Part shown: one piece after another, positions 46,098-56,751 of the stretch | How positions within the stretch are numbered: the stretch's first letter is position 1 | Layout: each line of letters begins with the position of its first letter | Assembly (NCBI GenBank): GCA_039545355.1 | Contig: BCJJ01000009.1 | Span: 310,023-374,022, forward strand | Length of the DNA: 64,000 nt | Direction of reading: 5' to 3' | From: Trichosporon coremiiforme | Taxonomy: Eukaryota > Basidiomycota > Tremellomycetes > Trichosporonales > Trichosporonaceae | Translations under genes and position numbers: made by a program | Notes under the pieces: model-generated | What the model was told of the DNA's origin: nothing | The model's database searches: none | What the model saw: only the letters and a program-made list of their open reading frames with translations

Positions 46098-47706
46098 GAG
46101 GGGTCTACGCTACCTGAAAGTGTCTGAGAAGTGTCGGGGAAGGCCCTGGGGATGGAGGAAGACACCGAAAGGACGTGGTCGAGGTGGTTGAGTGGCGAGT
46201 TAGCGCAAGGTCAGTCGCGTCTTAGTGTGCGATAAGTGGAGGTCACCCTGTGTGTGCCCCCCGCTAGACCAGGTACGGTCTCTGTGTTGGCTGACTGGAT
46301 TACTGGATCGTGTGATCTGTGTTAGGATGTCTCATGTTTGAGCAGCGTCTGGTTAGACGGTGGCGGTCGCGCAGTCGGTCTACCACGGTCGCCATCGTCG
46401 GCTACAGCTGCTGCGGGCCGTGGGCTCCACCTGTCCGTCTGCTGCCAGTTGCCAAGACCCGCGGTACGCGGACCGATTAGAGTCATGTTCGGTGGCGCAG
46501 ATGCGTAAATGTCTGGCACGTCCGAGGCTACTGTCGCTTCTCGTTCTCAGACGTATGGGTGAGTATCCAGCACATGACCAGTTGCGTAGTCGATGCCAGC
46601 CACAGATCCTCTCCCGCAATACGGTCGACAACATTGTCGCACAATCTGCGAGGGGCGTGTTTGCCACTGAGATCGCAGTAATCGCAGCTATCCGTAGCGT
46701 TGTTGGTAGCGGCCGCCGGAGACTAGGAGGATCTCGAAGCTCCGAGCGTTGAACTCTTCTTCGAGCTCGGCGCAACACAGCCATAGCTGACGATGCTAGT
46801 TACGTAAGGTTTAGCCAAAACAAGGGCCACACGGTGCCACCGGCCAGAGCCGATACAGCGACAACATTGGGTGGCTTGGCTGCCAGGGTGCCCGAGACGT
46901 CATACGGATCACCGGGTCACCCACCGTAGAAGCGGCATGCTGTGCAATTGTGCCTCCCACCCTGATTTGCTTCCGTTTTCCCTTCCCCTTTGGCAGTGCT
47001 CGTCACTGCCCAGGCCTTGCTCCTCATGCCTTATCGTGCCCATGCGGTTTGGTGGTTACCCCCCCGTAGCGAACCTCATTTACCCTCGCCGAACATGCCC
47101 AAAACCATGCGAGAATGGCATTGTCACGTCAACGTGCGTGCTGGCACGCAGCCGATTCGCCTTGGACGCCTGGACCACCAGGGAAGCCGGCTCATTAATG
47201 CAGGGTGTCGCATACGGTCATCTGCGCCTATCTGCGGGGTAGATCTACCTCCGCGCCATTCCACCGACTGGCTTAGCTGGGCTATTGTGCCTCCCAGCCA
47301 GGCCACCATCGCTTCACACTGTGCAAGCAGCCAAGCAAAGCACCGCCGCCGCTTTGGCCGTCTCCACGGCTCTGTATTCCGGGTTTGGCGCCGGCTCTCG
47401 CTCACGGCGCGGCTCTGCGGGTCGTTGGGTGCTCACCTGACGTCGGGTTTCCCCTGTCCCTTGACCCGCAAAGACCCTATCAGTCTCACATTGCCGACGA
47501 AAGCGACGCCGGCCACCGTACCCACGGCACCCACTGCTGTGCTGACGCATGTGTCGTACGCTGGGGCCGTCAGCCAAGACATTGCTCCCGCGTGCACCAC
47601 CTTTGCCAAGTGCTCTTAAGCAATCCAGTGCCTTCAACCACATCTCTCTTTCCCCTCTCACACCGCTTGCGCTCTAGTACCGAATCTACTAGGACCCGTA
47701 CTTCGA
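46098..47706. other. Intergenic region upstream of Ca2+/H+ exchanger
   Basis: About 1.6 kb with no supported gene. The last 100 nt before the exchanger ATG are C/T-rich leader sequence. Open frames within lack introns or family resemblance. Confidence 0.5.
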
Positions 47707-49617
47707 ATGGCCAACCCTCCTGTTTCCATCGACGAGCCCGAACCCGATATACGTGGCTTTACCCACTCATCTATCGACAACACCAATGATCGCACTGTAA
47801 TCGCACACGACCTCCCCGCGCCCCAGCTCCTCGCCCAGCACTCCCACCTTGATCTCCCCGTCAACCTCGACGAGAAGACGGAGCATGTCACCGTCTACGA
47901 ACATGCTGACCTTTCTCAACCCAACCTCCAACGCCACGACTTCGCCACTGACGATGCGAACGTCAAGCGCGTCCCTGAAGGTGGCAACAACCCGAACACA
48001 TCTGTTGACACCTTCGAACCCCACCATGGCGACGATGACGAGACCGCCGTGAAGTGGGAGGATCCCACGTTCTGGCAATCTTTCAAGAATATGATGCGTG
48101 GTGTTCCCATCCTCTGGATCACCCCTGCACTCGTTCCGGTCGCATGGGGCCTGCACTTCAGTCACCAGAACCCCGTCGCCGTCTTCGTCGTCTCGCTGCT
48201 CGCCATTGTCCCTCTCGCTGGTGGTCTTGGTTTCGCAACCGAAGAGCTCGCCATCCGTTGTGGTGACACCTGGGGTGGTCTCCTGAACGCGACATTCGGT
48301 AATGCTGTCGAGCTTCTCGTCGCTATTCTTGCGCTCGTCAAGGGCGACATCGACATCGTCCAGGCCTCCATGGCCGGATCCATCCTCAGTAACATCTTGC
48401 TCGTTCTGGGTATGAGTTACTTTGCCGGTGGTCTCCGATTCCATGAGCAGGTCTACGGCGTTGTTGGTGCGCAGACGATGATTTCGCTCCTCGGCCTGTC
48501 CGTCTTCGCAATCCTGCTCCCCGAGGCCTACCACCTCGCTTGGCCCTCAACTTCTACTGCCCGCTCCAGTGCCCAATCGGCCGACATCCCCCCTGAGCAG
48601 ATGGCCATCATTTTGTCCATGTCGCGTGGCCTCAGTTTCATCCTTCTCGCCTGTTACGTAGCGTACTTGCTGTTCACTCTTTGGACGCACGCGTACCTGT
48701 TCAAGCAGCGCGATGAGATGGCCGTTTCCGCCCTGCCGACGCCCTCGCACCAGCGAGTCTTCCCTCGTCCCCAGTGGGTGCCAAGCCTTCACACGGTCAT
48801 CTCGCGTGACACGGACAACAAGAGCCAAGCCTCGTCGGACGACAGCCACATGCACACCCTCTCGGTTCCCACCGTTGAACTGAACGGTGTGGCGCAACCC
48901 CACCGCAATTCGGGCAGCTCGTCCCCCGGTGTGCAGTCGCCTTCCATCCTGGCGAACAACCAGCAGACGCCCCCTGAGCTCGACATTGGCCGCGCTCGCG
49001 CCTACTCCTCGGCCTCTGCCACCCGCACCAGCCCCAGCCTGCGTTTCCGTGAGACGACGCACCCGCTTTCCACTGCGACCACCATCGACACCCTCGACAT
49101 TGAGGCGCAGCACCACCGTGTCGAGGCCGGTCTCCCCGAAAACCCACGTACCAAGGCCATCTTCGCCTTTGGTATGCTTGTCACGTTCACTGGCCTTGCC
49201 GGTCTCACTGCCGAGTGTCTTGTTGACTCGATCGACGGTCTCACCGAGTCGACTAGCGTCTCGCGCGAGTTCGTTGGTCTCATCCTCCTGCCGGTCATTG
49301 GTAACGCCGTTGAGCACATCACAGCCGTCACAGTCTCACTCAAGGACCGTCTCAATCTGTCCATGAGTATCGCGGTCGGCTCCTCGATCCAGGTCTCGCT
49401 CGGCATCCTACCCCTCCTCGTCCTCATCGGTTGGATGATCGGGCAGCCGATGTCACTCCTGTTCGACACGTACGAGACGATCGTCCTTGTCATCGCGATC
49501 ATTCTCGTCAACTTTGCCATCGCCGACGGTCGCTCTCAGTATCTCGAGGGTTTCGTCCTCATGATGGCATATGTCTGTATCGCCCTCGTCACCTGGTTCT
49601 ACGACCCCATCCACTAA
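47707..49617 (+). CDS. VCX1: Vacuolar Ca2+/H+ exchanger (CAX family)
   Basis: Antiporter that moves cytosolic Ca2+ into the vacuole against protons; 636 residues in one exon. The CAX repeats are plain: c-1 GNAVELLVAILAL (about residues 197-209), followed by MAGSILSNILLVLGMS, and c-2 GNAVEHITAVTVSLKDRL (about 536-553), followed by AVGSSIQVSLGILPLLVL. The GNAVE glutamates are the Ca2+-binding residues. About eleven hydrophobic segments are visible. The N-terminal 115 residues are polar and acidic (EPHHGDDDETAVKWEDP). A long central hydrophilic loop of about 150 residues (330-480) is rich in Ser, Pro and His and makes the protein larger than yeast Vcx1 (411). It may be regulatory. No intron is needed, unusual here. 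The promoter region includes the tRNA-Leu. Confidence 0.94.
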   Translation: MANPPVSIDEPEPDIRGFTHSSIDNTNDRTVIAHDLPAPQLLAQHSHLDLPVNLDEKTEHVTVYEHADLSQPNLQRHDFATDDANVKRVPEGGNNPNTSVDTFEPHHGDDDETAVKWEDPTFWQSFKNMMRGVPILWITPALVPVAWGLHFSHQNPVAVFVVSLLAIVPLAGGLGFATEELAIRCGDTWGGLLNATFGNAVELLVAILALVKGDIDIVQASMAGSILSNILLVLGMSYFAGGLRFHEQVYGVVGAQTMISLLGLSVFAILLPEAYHLAWPSTSTARSSAQSADIPPEQMAIILSMSRGLSFILLACYVAYLLFTLWTHAYLFKQRDEMAVSALPTPSHQRVFPRPQWVPSLHTVISRDTDNKSQASSDDSHMHTLSVPTVELNGVAQPHRNSGSSSPGVQSPSILANNQQTPPELDIGRARAYSSASATRTSPSLRFRETTHPLSTATTIDTLDIEAQHHRVEAGLPENPRTKAIFAFGMLVTFTGLAGLTAECLVDSIDGLTESTSVSREFVGLILLPVIGNAVEHITAVTVSLKDRLNLSMSIAVGSSIQVSLGILPLLVLIGWMIGQPMSLLFDTYETIVLVIAIILVNFAIADGRSQYLEGFVLMMAYVCIALVTWFYDPIH

Positions 49618-49923
49618 GTACTATACGAAAAAGTCGTAGAGCCGTGTTTGTTGTAACACGCCATCTCGAAGTATATCTATAGTCTGAAGTCCAAACTGAA
49701 GCTAAAACAGTCTTTCATAGTACACAAGTATGCATTCACGATCATACTACATGTGCTTCTTCCTTGTCACTAACCTCGCCGGCGCATGGGCTTGATGGAA
49801 CGTGTTTTGAGGGTGCCTAGTGCCATTCGAAACACAAGTGGAGGCCCGCCTCCACCGCAAAGTTGACGTTGCGAGATGACGCCAGCGTCTCCTGTTGTTG
49901 TTGTCATCACTCTCTCCCCAACA
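49618..49923. other. Intergenic region VCX1 / PAC2
   Basis: 306 nt between tandem genes; 3' UTR of the exchanger (A/T-rich near 49670-49740) and promoter of PAC2. Nothing else seen. Confidence 0.5.
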
Positions 49924-51044
49924 ATGACCACGACAGGACCCATTTACCCCGTGAACGGGCTAGACACGAGCAAGCTGAAGGATGCTGTGCTGGTTGTGGT
50001 GAGTCAATCACTTGTTTGCCGTCCTGTCGTCCAATTCGTTAGACAGCTTTAGCAGCGCTGAATGCCTTCCTCACGAAACATTGCCTTCCTCGCAGTAATA
50101 GTGTACTTGAACTCCTCCTCCCGTAGCTAGCCATTTCCTGCCAGAGAAAAACAACTAATCCCAGCCCTCTGTATCCCTAGGCAACGTTCCGCAACTCGCT
50201 GGTGATCTGCTCGTTGCTTCCCTCGGTCTTGGTCGGGTCGCCTTCGTCGGTGCCGGCGACACGGTAGCCCCCTTCGCAGGCTACGACAGCGAGGCCGGCA
50301 TCCTGACCGGTGGTCTGGAGCGTAAGTTGTCTACTTGTGTCCTTCCAAGCTGACCGCAGTGTACGGCGGCCAGGGACCACTCTACGTCCTCCTGCAGCGC
50401 TCCCCGACCCTCAAGGTGCGCACCGAAATCTTCAATCTGACTCTTCATGATCCAAGACAGGCAACTGACATAACAGACAAAGAAGGACGAGCACGTCGCT
50501 CTCATCGCCGCAGCGGGCAAGCTGTTCGGCTCCGTGCTCGTTCTCGCCTCCCTCGATGCCGCGAACCAGGACGACGCGCAGCTCCTGTACGTTGTCTCGT
50601 CCCTGCGTTGAACTGACATCCAGGACCCCGCACCAGGCCATCGTGCGCGATGCCTCTACGCCGCTTCTCGAGCGTCTGGCGCAACTTCCCGCGCTCAACC
50701 TCAGGCTCGAGGGTGCACCGCTGCAGGAGCAGCAGAAGGAGGGAGTGTACCCCCCCTTCCTCCCTGGTGCTGGGCTCACGAGGAGGACACTGGCGGCGCT
50801 GAAGGAGCAAAACACGCCGGCTGGCGCGCTCGCTGCTTGGGTTGTCGAGGGAGATAACCGGGGTGATGCGCTTGCTTTGGCTGCCAGGACGTTGGACCTG
50901 GCTGGTATCGGTGAGCTCGCGGGTATGGCAGGGAGAGCTGACTGAACAGATGCCCAGTTGAGGGAGCCCAGCTCATGGAGGGGATTATTCGGAGGCGAGG
51001 GGTGGAGCGGTGGCGCCGGCCTCGACGCTGAGATCTACGGATAG
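49924..51044 (+). CDS. PAC2: Proteasome assembly chaperone 2
   Basis: Chaperone that with PAC1 builds the 20S proteasome alpha-ring; 259 residues from exons 49924-49998, 50165-50321, 50360-50415, 50477-50586, 50624-50910 and 50950-51044. The joined start VLVVPSVSLGNVPQLAGDLLVASLGL is the PAC2 fingerprint (P-x-V-S-x-G-N-x-x-Q-L-x-x-D-L). AFVGAGDTVAPFAGYD and YVLLQRSPTLK follow. The C-terminal exon supplies SSWRGLFGGEGWSGGAGLDAEIYG, matching the conserved SW-x-x-LFG tail. If the last intron (50911-50949) were read through, the protein would end in GELAGMAGRAD, losing that tail; splicing is therefore preferred. Homologues are 250-270 residues, so the length is normal. Confidence 0.9.
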
Positions 51045-52481
51045 ACGCGCGAGGTGAGACAGTCCAGCTTACTCCTCGTGGCCAGCTTGGAGCAAACTGT
51101 GGAACTCTGTGCTCGGGCGACGAGGTGCTGCGCGCTCGGAGTTGCTGCCGACGTCGCACATGTTGTGGAGAAACCGCAGGGAACACTCAGCAGGTGTGCT
51201 GCTTGTTCCAGTGCCAAACGTTCCAGCAGCTAGCCGAGAAAGATATACGACTACGACTGGTGAACCCTAGTTATGTTCCATGTGCCTTTCCAAGAAGTGG
51301 TGTTCCGCGCTTCATGACCGCCGCAACATCACACAAATGCGAGATCTGACTGACTCTGAACTGTGCACGGGACGGCGGTGGCCAGCTAACCCCTCTTCTC
51401 CGCCCTTATCGGGCCCCGTGATTGGTCGGGCAACACTGTACACACAACCGTATGGAGGACGAGGGTCATCGGGGTGAGACAAGGTCGCAGGTGTGGGACG
51501 AGGGAGCACGTCAGTGTGCCAACGTGGAGCGCGTGGAGGCTGTCGTCGTCACAGTGAGCTCTGAGCTCGGTGACACCGCAGGACGTGCGCATGTTGACAA
51601 GTTGACAAGATGGCCAGTGGTCCAGTGGCCGAGGAGAAGCGGAGGAGAGATGCATCTTAGCACGAGGTTGATATGAATCAGGTGTAACGCTTGACCCAGA
51701 AGCGAGTATGGAATCTGAGTAGGATCAATGGACGCGCACGGTGCCTCTTTGTCGTTTGTTACGATTGACTAGAGATGCTTAGATCCAAGATGGAGTGAAT
51801 TGCTCATGAGCGGGGCAGCATGTGGTCTCCCCAGAAGCTCTGTTTGTGCACCATGGCACGCGCCGGCGGCCAGGTGAGACGTGAGCCTGGAGCCTTAGAC
51901 GCGTCCACCTACGCCCCCCTGCGCGTCTGCGCGTGAGGTGCCGCAGAGCGCAGAGGAGCAGGAGAAAAAGTCCCGCGGCGCAGTCCGGTATCAGGGACAA
52001 AGTAAGGTGGCAGCCAGACGCCAAACGCGCTAGCACACTAAGGCACACTGCTCCAGCATGCCAGCACCGTAGCACCCACCGTAGCACGACCGGCAAACAA
52101 CACACGCCCTTGGTTCCCCCCTTCGCTTCGACGTCCCCTGTGTCCACCCCCTGGTGTTCCTTCCCCACTCACTTTATCCTGCCAAGTACCACTACTGAGC
52201 TGTAATATCCGTGCACACTGGCTCTACCACTCTCTACACTATCTCCTCCGACTTCCTCGTCACTGTCACTCAAGTTTCCTCTCCCCCTCAACGGCATACA
52301 CAAACACACAAACCACACACACTCCCCTTGTCAGCAACACTCCGACCACACAACCGTCGTTCAACCTGCACTCTCTCACTCTGCCCTTACGTTGGCATTC
52401 AATTGCCATTTCAAATCCCCTTAGCGCTTTAGGTCTGCGATCACACACCCGACCACTCCTCGGCTCGTTCTCGCTCTCCTA

Positions 52482-52482
<1 letters not shown>

Positions 52483-52516
<34 letters not shown>
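52483..52516 (+). repeat. (CAGC)n microsatellite in the SPA2 leader
   Basis: More than eight uninterrupted CAGC units, about 150 nt before the SPA2 ATG. It is followed at 52595-52613 by a (CAA)n run. Both fall in the probable 5' UTR. Confidence 0.85.
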
Positions 52517-52594
52517 ATTCACACACTCGCTCGCTGCTCCGTCACTCGACACCACCCCCCCAAGCGCAAACAAACAAAAGTCGACCTCGCTCGT

Positions 52595-52613
52595 CAACAA
52601 CAACAACAACAAA
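52595..52613 (+). repeat. (CAA)n run in the SPA2 leader
   Basis: Six CAA units about 55 nt before the ATG. CAA repeats form little secondary structure and are compatible with efficient scanning. Confidence 0.8.
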
Positions 52614-52666
52614 CCCCACATACAAACCACTGTCAACACCCAACTCGACACCAGTAACCTATCGAC

Positions 52667-55600
52667 ATGGCCTCCCGCTACGCCCAAGGCGGGCCGGGCA
52701 CCACCAGCGCCGGCGCATTCTTCCAGAACCAGCGTGCACAGCAGCAGGCGTACAAGCCGCTCGCCGGCATGGGCATGAACCCCGGCATGAACCCCGGCAT
52801 GACCATGAACGGCGCCGGCATGGGGGCCGGCATGAACGGCGGCATGAACGGCGGCATGAATGGCGTGAACGGCATGCCGCAGCCGCAGCCGCAGATGCAG
52901 CCCGTCGCTAACGGAGCCTCGCCGCGAGCAGTCCGACAAGGCTCGAACGGAGGCACGTCCCGCGGCCCAACCCCCGGTTCCGAGGGACGCAGCAGCAGCG
53001 GAAAACGCATGGACAGGAAGGACACGAAGGATACCGCCTGGGTGCACTGGAGAGCTCTCAAGGACTTCCTGGCAGCTTGGGCGGATAAGGGTGAGTTCTT
53101 CTTTCTGAGCTCGGCGCATGCGCAGCATGTGTCAGGCTCCAGCATCGGCGAGCTTGGCGTTGCGTGGGCTACACGATGGCTTGGGCACCGACTGGCGTGG
53201 GTCGCAGCACTGCGATGCAGCTCTTGGGTCTCCGAGGCTTTTCATTGTGGCCGTCTTGACGCCCCCGGGCGCCCTCGGCGCCGTCGCACGGCCGGCACAG
53301 CCAAGGACATGAGCTACACGCCGATCACGATCTGCTCTACACAAAAGGAAAGACAATGCTGACAGACCAGAATCACCTACTGCACGCGCGTCCGCTCGAG
53401 ACAAGCTCACCCGACTTACGCGGCTACAATTCCTCGAACTCAGTACGGATGTGTACGACGAACTCATGCGACGGCTAAGCGTCGAGCGCGGCGGTTCAGA
53501 AGGTGCAGGTGAGTTTGAGAGAACTACCAGCGGCATGAATTTGTCTCAGCCAGCTCTCGGGGCGTGGGGGGCGGGGAAGGCTCGTGCAGAGCATACCTGC
53601 GTGCACCTGCGTGGATCGATCTGGACCGCGCAAAGCAGCTCGTTCTTGCTCCAGTACACCTTTTCGTTTTATGCCTAGAGATAGGCCCCCCAATCTGGCT
53701 GCTGCCAGAGCGACACCATGGAGGAGGAGATTGGCCGCTGGTTCGCGTCGTGCAGGCAAGCTGACATTGCGCCCTCAGCCCCGTTCCTCCCTGTGCGCGA
53801 CGACTTCCACCCGAAGCGGAACCAGGCGCGGCAGAAGCTTGCGACCCTGCCGAAGAACCGGTTCAAGGACCTGGCTTCCGACGTCTTCTACGAGCTCCGC
53901 AGGCGATACCCCGAGTTCGACGACGACACGTCTTTATATGGCGGCGACGACGGACAGAGTGCCTCAGGCGGCCCGCCAAGGTCCGACTCGCGCTCCGCCC
54001 TCAGCCACGACCGCAAGGGCTCCGGCCTGTCCTCGGGCGGCGGCGGCCAGATGGCCCAGGTGCTCCGGGCACAGGCGGAGGAGCCCAAGCGGTTCGCGAC
54101 CCCAACAGCAGCGACGAGCGACATTGTCGTCCCGAACAAGAGCACGATTACGGAAGAGGCGATCGAGGTCCCGTACGCCCGCGACAGTGTAGACGGAGCC
54201 GCAGAGGAGCCGCCCGCAACCCGTTTCCGCACCGAGACGCCCGTGAGCATCCGGAAGAACTCGCGGGACGAGGTCGTCTCCCCGCGAACGACCGAGGAGA
54301 ACGGCCCCGGATGGCACGAGCGCGACTCCTTCATCTCGAACACGACGACGCGGTCGAAGCCCATTGACGGTGACGCAGAGGAGCGGATCCGGAAGGAGTA
54401 CGAGCTCCGCGTTGCTGGACTCGAGCGGCGGTGCAACACGCTCGAGGGCGAGAAGGACGACCTGAACCGACAGTTGGCGGACGAACGGGAGCGACGCAAG
54501 GACTACGAGGACGAGGTGCGCGGCCTGAAGGAGCGCGCGACGACGCACGCCTCCTCGCTGCGTAGTATCCAGCACGAGCTCGACGTTGCGCGAGACGCGC
54601 ACACTGCGCTCCGGGAGCAGACCGACGCATCCACCCGCGCAGCGTCGGACGAGGCGGGCGAGTGGCGATCCCGAGCCGAAGCGCTAGAGGACGAGCTGCG
54701 GCGCCTGGAGGCGGAGCACGCCAACTGTGGGCAGGGCGGGGCTGACGAAGCCGTCGTCGCCGAGCTGCAGGGCGAGGTCAAGAGTCTCGTTGAGGAACTG
54801 AACTCCTTGTCAGTGCAGAACGAGGACCTCGTCCTATCTTCTGAGCGCCAGCGCGAGGCGTACTCGGCTCTCGAGGCGCAACTCGCCGAGTCCCGGAAAC
54901 AGTTCCAGGCCGCACGCACCGAGCTGCGCAACCTCAAGGCGACTAGCGTCATGTTCACCTCCCAGCCCATGTCGGAGGACCACCTGCCGGCTTCCCCCGA
55001 CGGCAACATCGCCGACATGCACGTGTCTGCGTTCCAGAGTGCCATCGACAACCTGCTGCAAGTCGCGCGATCAAGCCAGCCCACCGGCGTCCTGCCGGCC
55101 ATGAAGGCGATTGTGGAGGCAGTGACCGCGATCGGGGAGGACGTCAAGGCGTTCGAGGACCAGCCCAACCTAGACGTGGACGTGAGCAAGCTCGAGTCAC
55201 TGAAGCACGACAGCACGACGCGTCTCGGCGGCCTGATGACCGCGGCCAGGAACCACGCCATGGCCTCTGGTCTTTCGCCAGTGGGACTCATCGACGCAGC
55301 CGCCGGCACGCTCTCCGCCAACGTAGTCGAGATCATCAAGCTGCTCAAGATCCGGCGAACAGGGGCCGCGCGCGAGATCCTGAAGAAGCGCGGCAGCATG
55401 AGCATAGCGGACATGGTGCGGCGCACGCCCTTCGACGAGGCGGAGGAGCGCGAGCTCGACGCCGCCGTCATCGGATCCCCGCGCACGTCGCCCGGTCGCA
55501 TCAACGGGAGCGTGAACGGGTACACGAACGGCTCGAGCCCGGGGTCGGGGTACGCGCCTCTGTCGCCCAAGTCGCCCGCTGCCCGGGCCCAGCCCCTCGG

Positions 55601-56234
55601 CCACAACAATGTCAGCAGCCTGGGCGGGGGGAAGTACGAGACGCCGGCGTTCCAGACGCTCAGCGCCCAGCCCGAGCTGCGCATCAACAGCTTCCAGTCG
55701 GCCACGACGCGGTCCGACTCCTTTGACCTTGAGCGGAAACAGAGCAGCGCCTCTGGCGGGTCATACGGGTCCTCGCCGCACCAGCGGACACCCTCGGGGA
55801 CAGGAGGACACAGGCGCCAACCGTCCTCCCCTGCTCATCAGCGGCAGAATTCGAGCCGCGGCGGAGACAGGGAATGGGACGACGTCAAGCCGTACCTGAA
55901 CACGCAATCCAGCGCCCTCGTGTCCAGCATTCAGAGTCTGCTCGCGGCGATCCGAACGGGAGACCAAGGCCAGACACTGAACCAGCACCTGTCCGAAGTC
56001 ATCGCGATCAGCTCGTCAATCGTGGGCGTGACGCGCAACTGTATCCCGCCCTCGCTCCGCGTACGCGGAGATGAGCTCCTCCGGGACCTCGTGGCGAACA
56101 CGAACAAGCTGAGCGAGGCGCAGGAGACATCGAGGGGCGAGCAGTTCGATAAACAGACAAGACAGGAGATTGCAAACTATAGCTTTGGTGTCGCCAAGAG
56201 TCTCAAGGCGTTAATGAAGTTAGGGGCTGAGTGA
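52667..56234 (+). CDS. SPA2: SPA2-like polarity scaffold (polarisome)
   Basis: Scaffold that organises the polarisome at sites of polar growth; 1,005 residues from exons 52667-53090, 53371-53508 and 53779-56234. The N-terminal 110 residues are Gly/Met/Asn-rich (MGMNPGMNPGM) and disordered. Two Spa2-homology (SHD/GIT) repeats follow: ARDKLTRLTRLQFLELSTDVYDELMRR (about 148-174) and ARQKLATLPKNRFKDLASDVFYELRRR (about 202-228). A long coiled coil runs from about 350 to 525 (EYELRVAGLERRCNTLEGEKDDL and later heptads). The C-terminal part has a Spa2-type helical domain (LVSSIQSLLAAIRTGDQG, near 905-925). The two introns are 280 and 270 nt, long for this genome. The second keeps an open frame from 53718 that looks like coding sequence but is intronic: splicing to 53779 gives AAPFLPVRDDFHP, the expected spacer. 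Confidence 0.9.
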
Positions 56235-56751
56235 GCCTCTTTCTTTTAGACGCCGGCGAGCGGAGCGGGCTGGCGGCCACGCTTCGTTCGTGAATGCGAC
56301 TCCAACTGTTCGCCACATCCCCTGTCGTCTCCCCGTCGTCTCTCGCCCTCGCTTCGCTTGCAATGGTTACGAGTCGCACGCGCCGCAGCACGCGCCGTTG
56401 CACCGCCTCGCTCCGTCTGTCGTGCCCAGAGCGGGAGCAGGAGCGAAGCGGGTGAAAACAACCAGCCCAGACATGTCGGGCCCCCTCTCTTCCGTGTCCT
56501 TTATAATAAACATATACCCCATCACTTCCTTCCCCTCTCGTTCGCAAGACCCAGTATATGTAACTGTACCACAAACTCCCCTTCCCCACCTTAGTTCGCT
56601 CCCTTTCGTCCTTCCTTCGAATTTCTTGTTTCGCCGGTTTCTGCCATGCAACCACCATGCACTGTCTTGCCATTTCCCCTGCTGTCTTTATCGGGAAACG
56701 AGGGTAGAGCTCATGAATTGTCATCACGCAACTAAATACATATTCTATATA
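56235..56751. other. Convergent 3' region SPA2 / YPP1-like
   Basis: 517 nt between converging genes. It contains A/T-rich stretches suited to polyadenylation on both strands (around 56505-56520 and 56735-56751). No gene seen. Confidence 0.5.

Larger units (their letters stand above)
51045..52666. other. Intergenic region and long leader upstream of SPA2
   Basis: About 1.6 kb without a supported gene. The last 500 nt are C/A/T-rich and almost free of G runs, ending in simple repeats, consistent with a long 5' leader of SPA2. Confidence 0.5.

Noticed and set aside
53584..54192. Plus-strand frame overlapping the SPA2 second intron
   Set aside because: Arg/Pro/Ser shadow in a frame different from SPA2 and lacking any motif.
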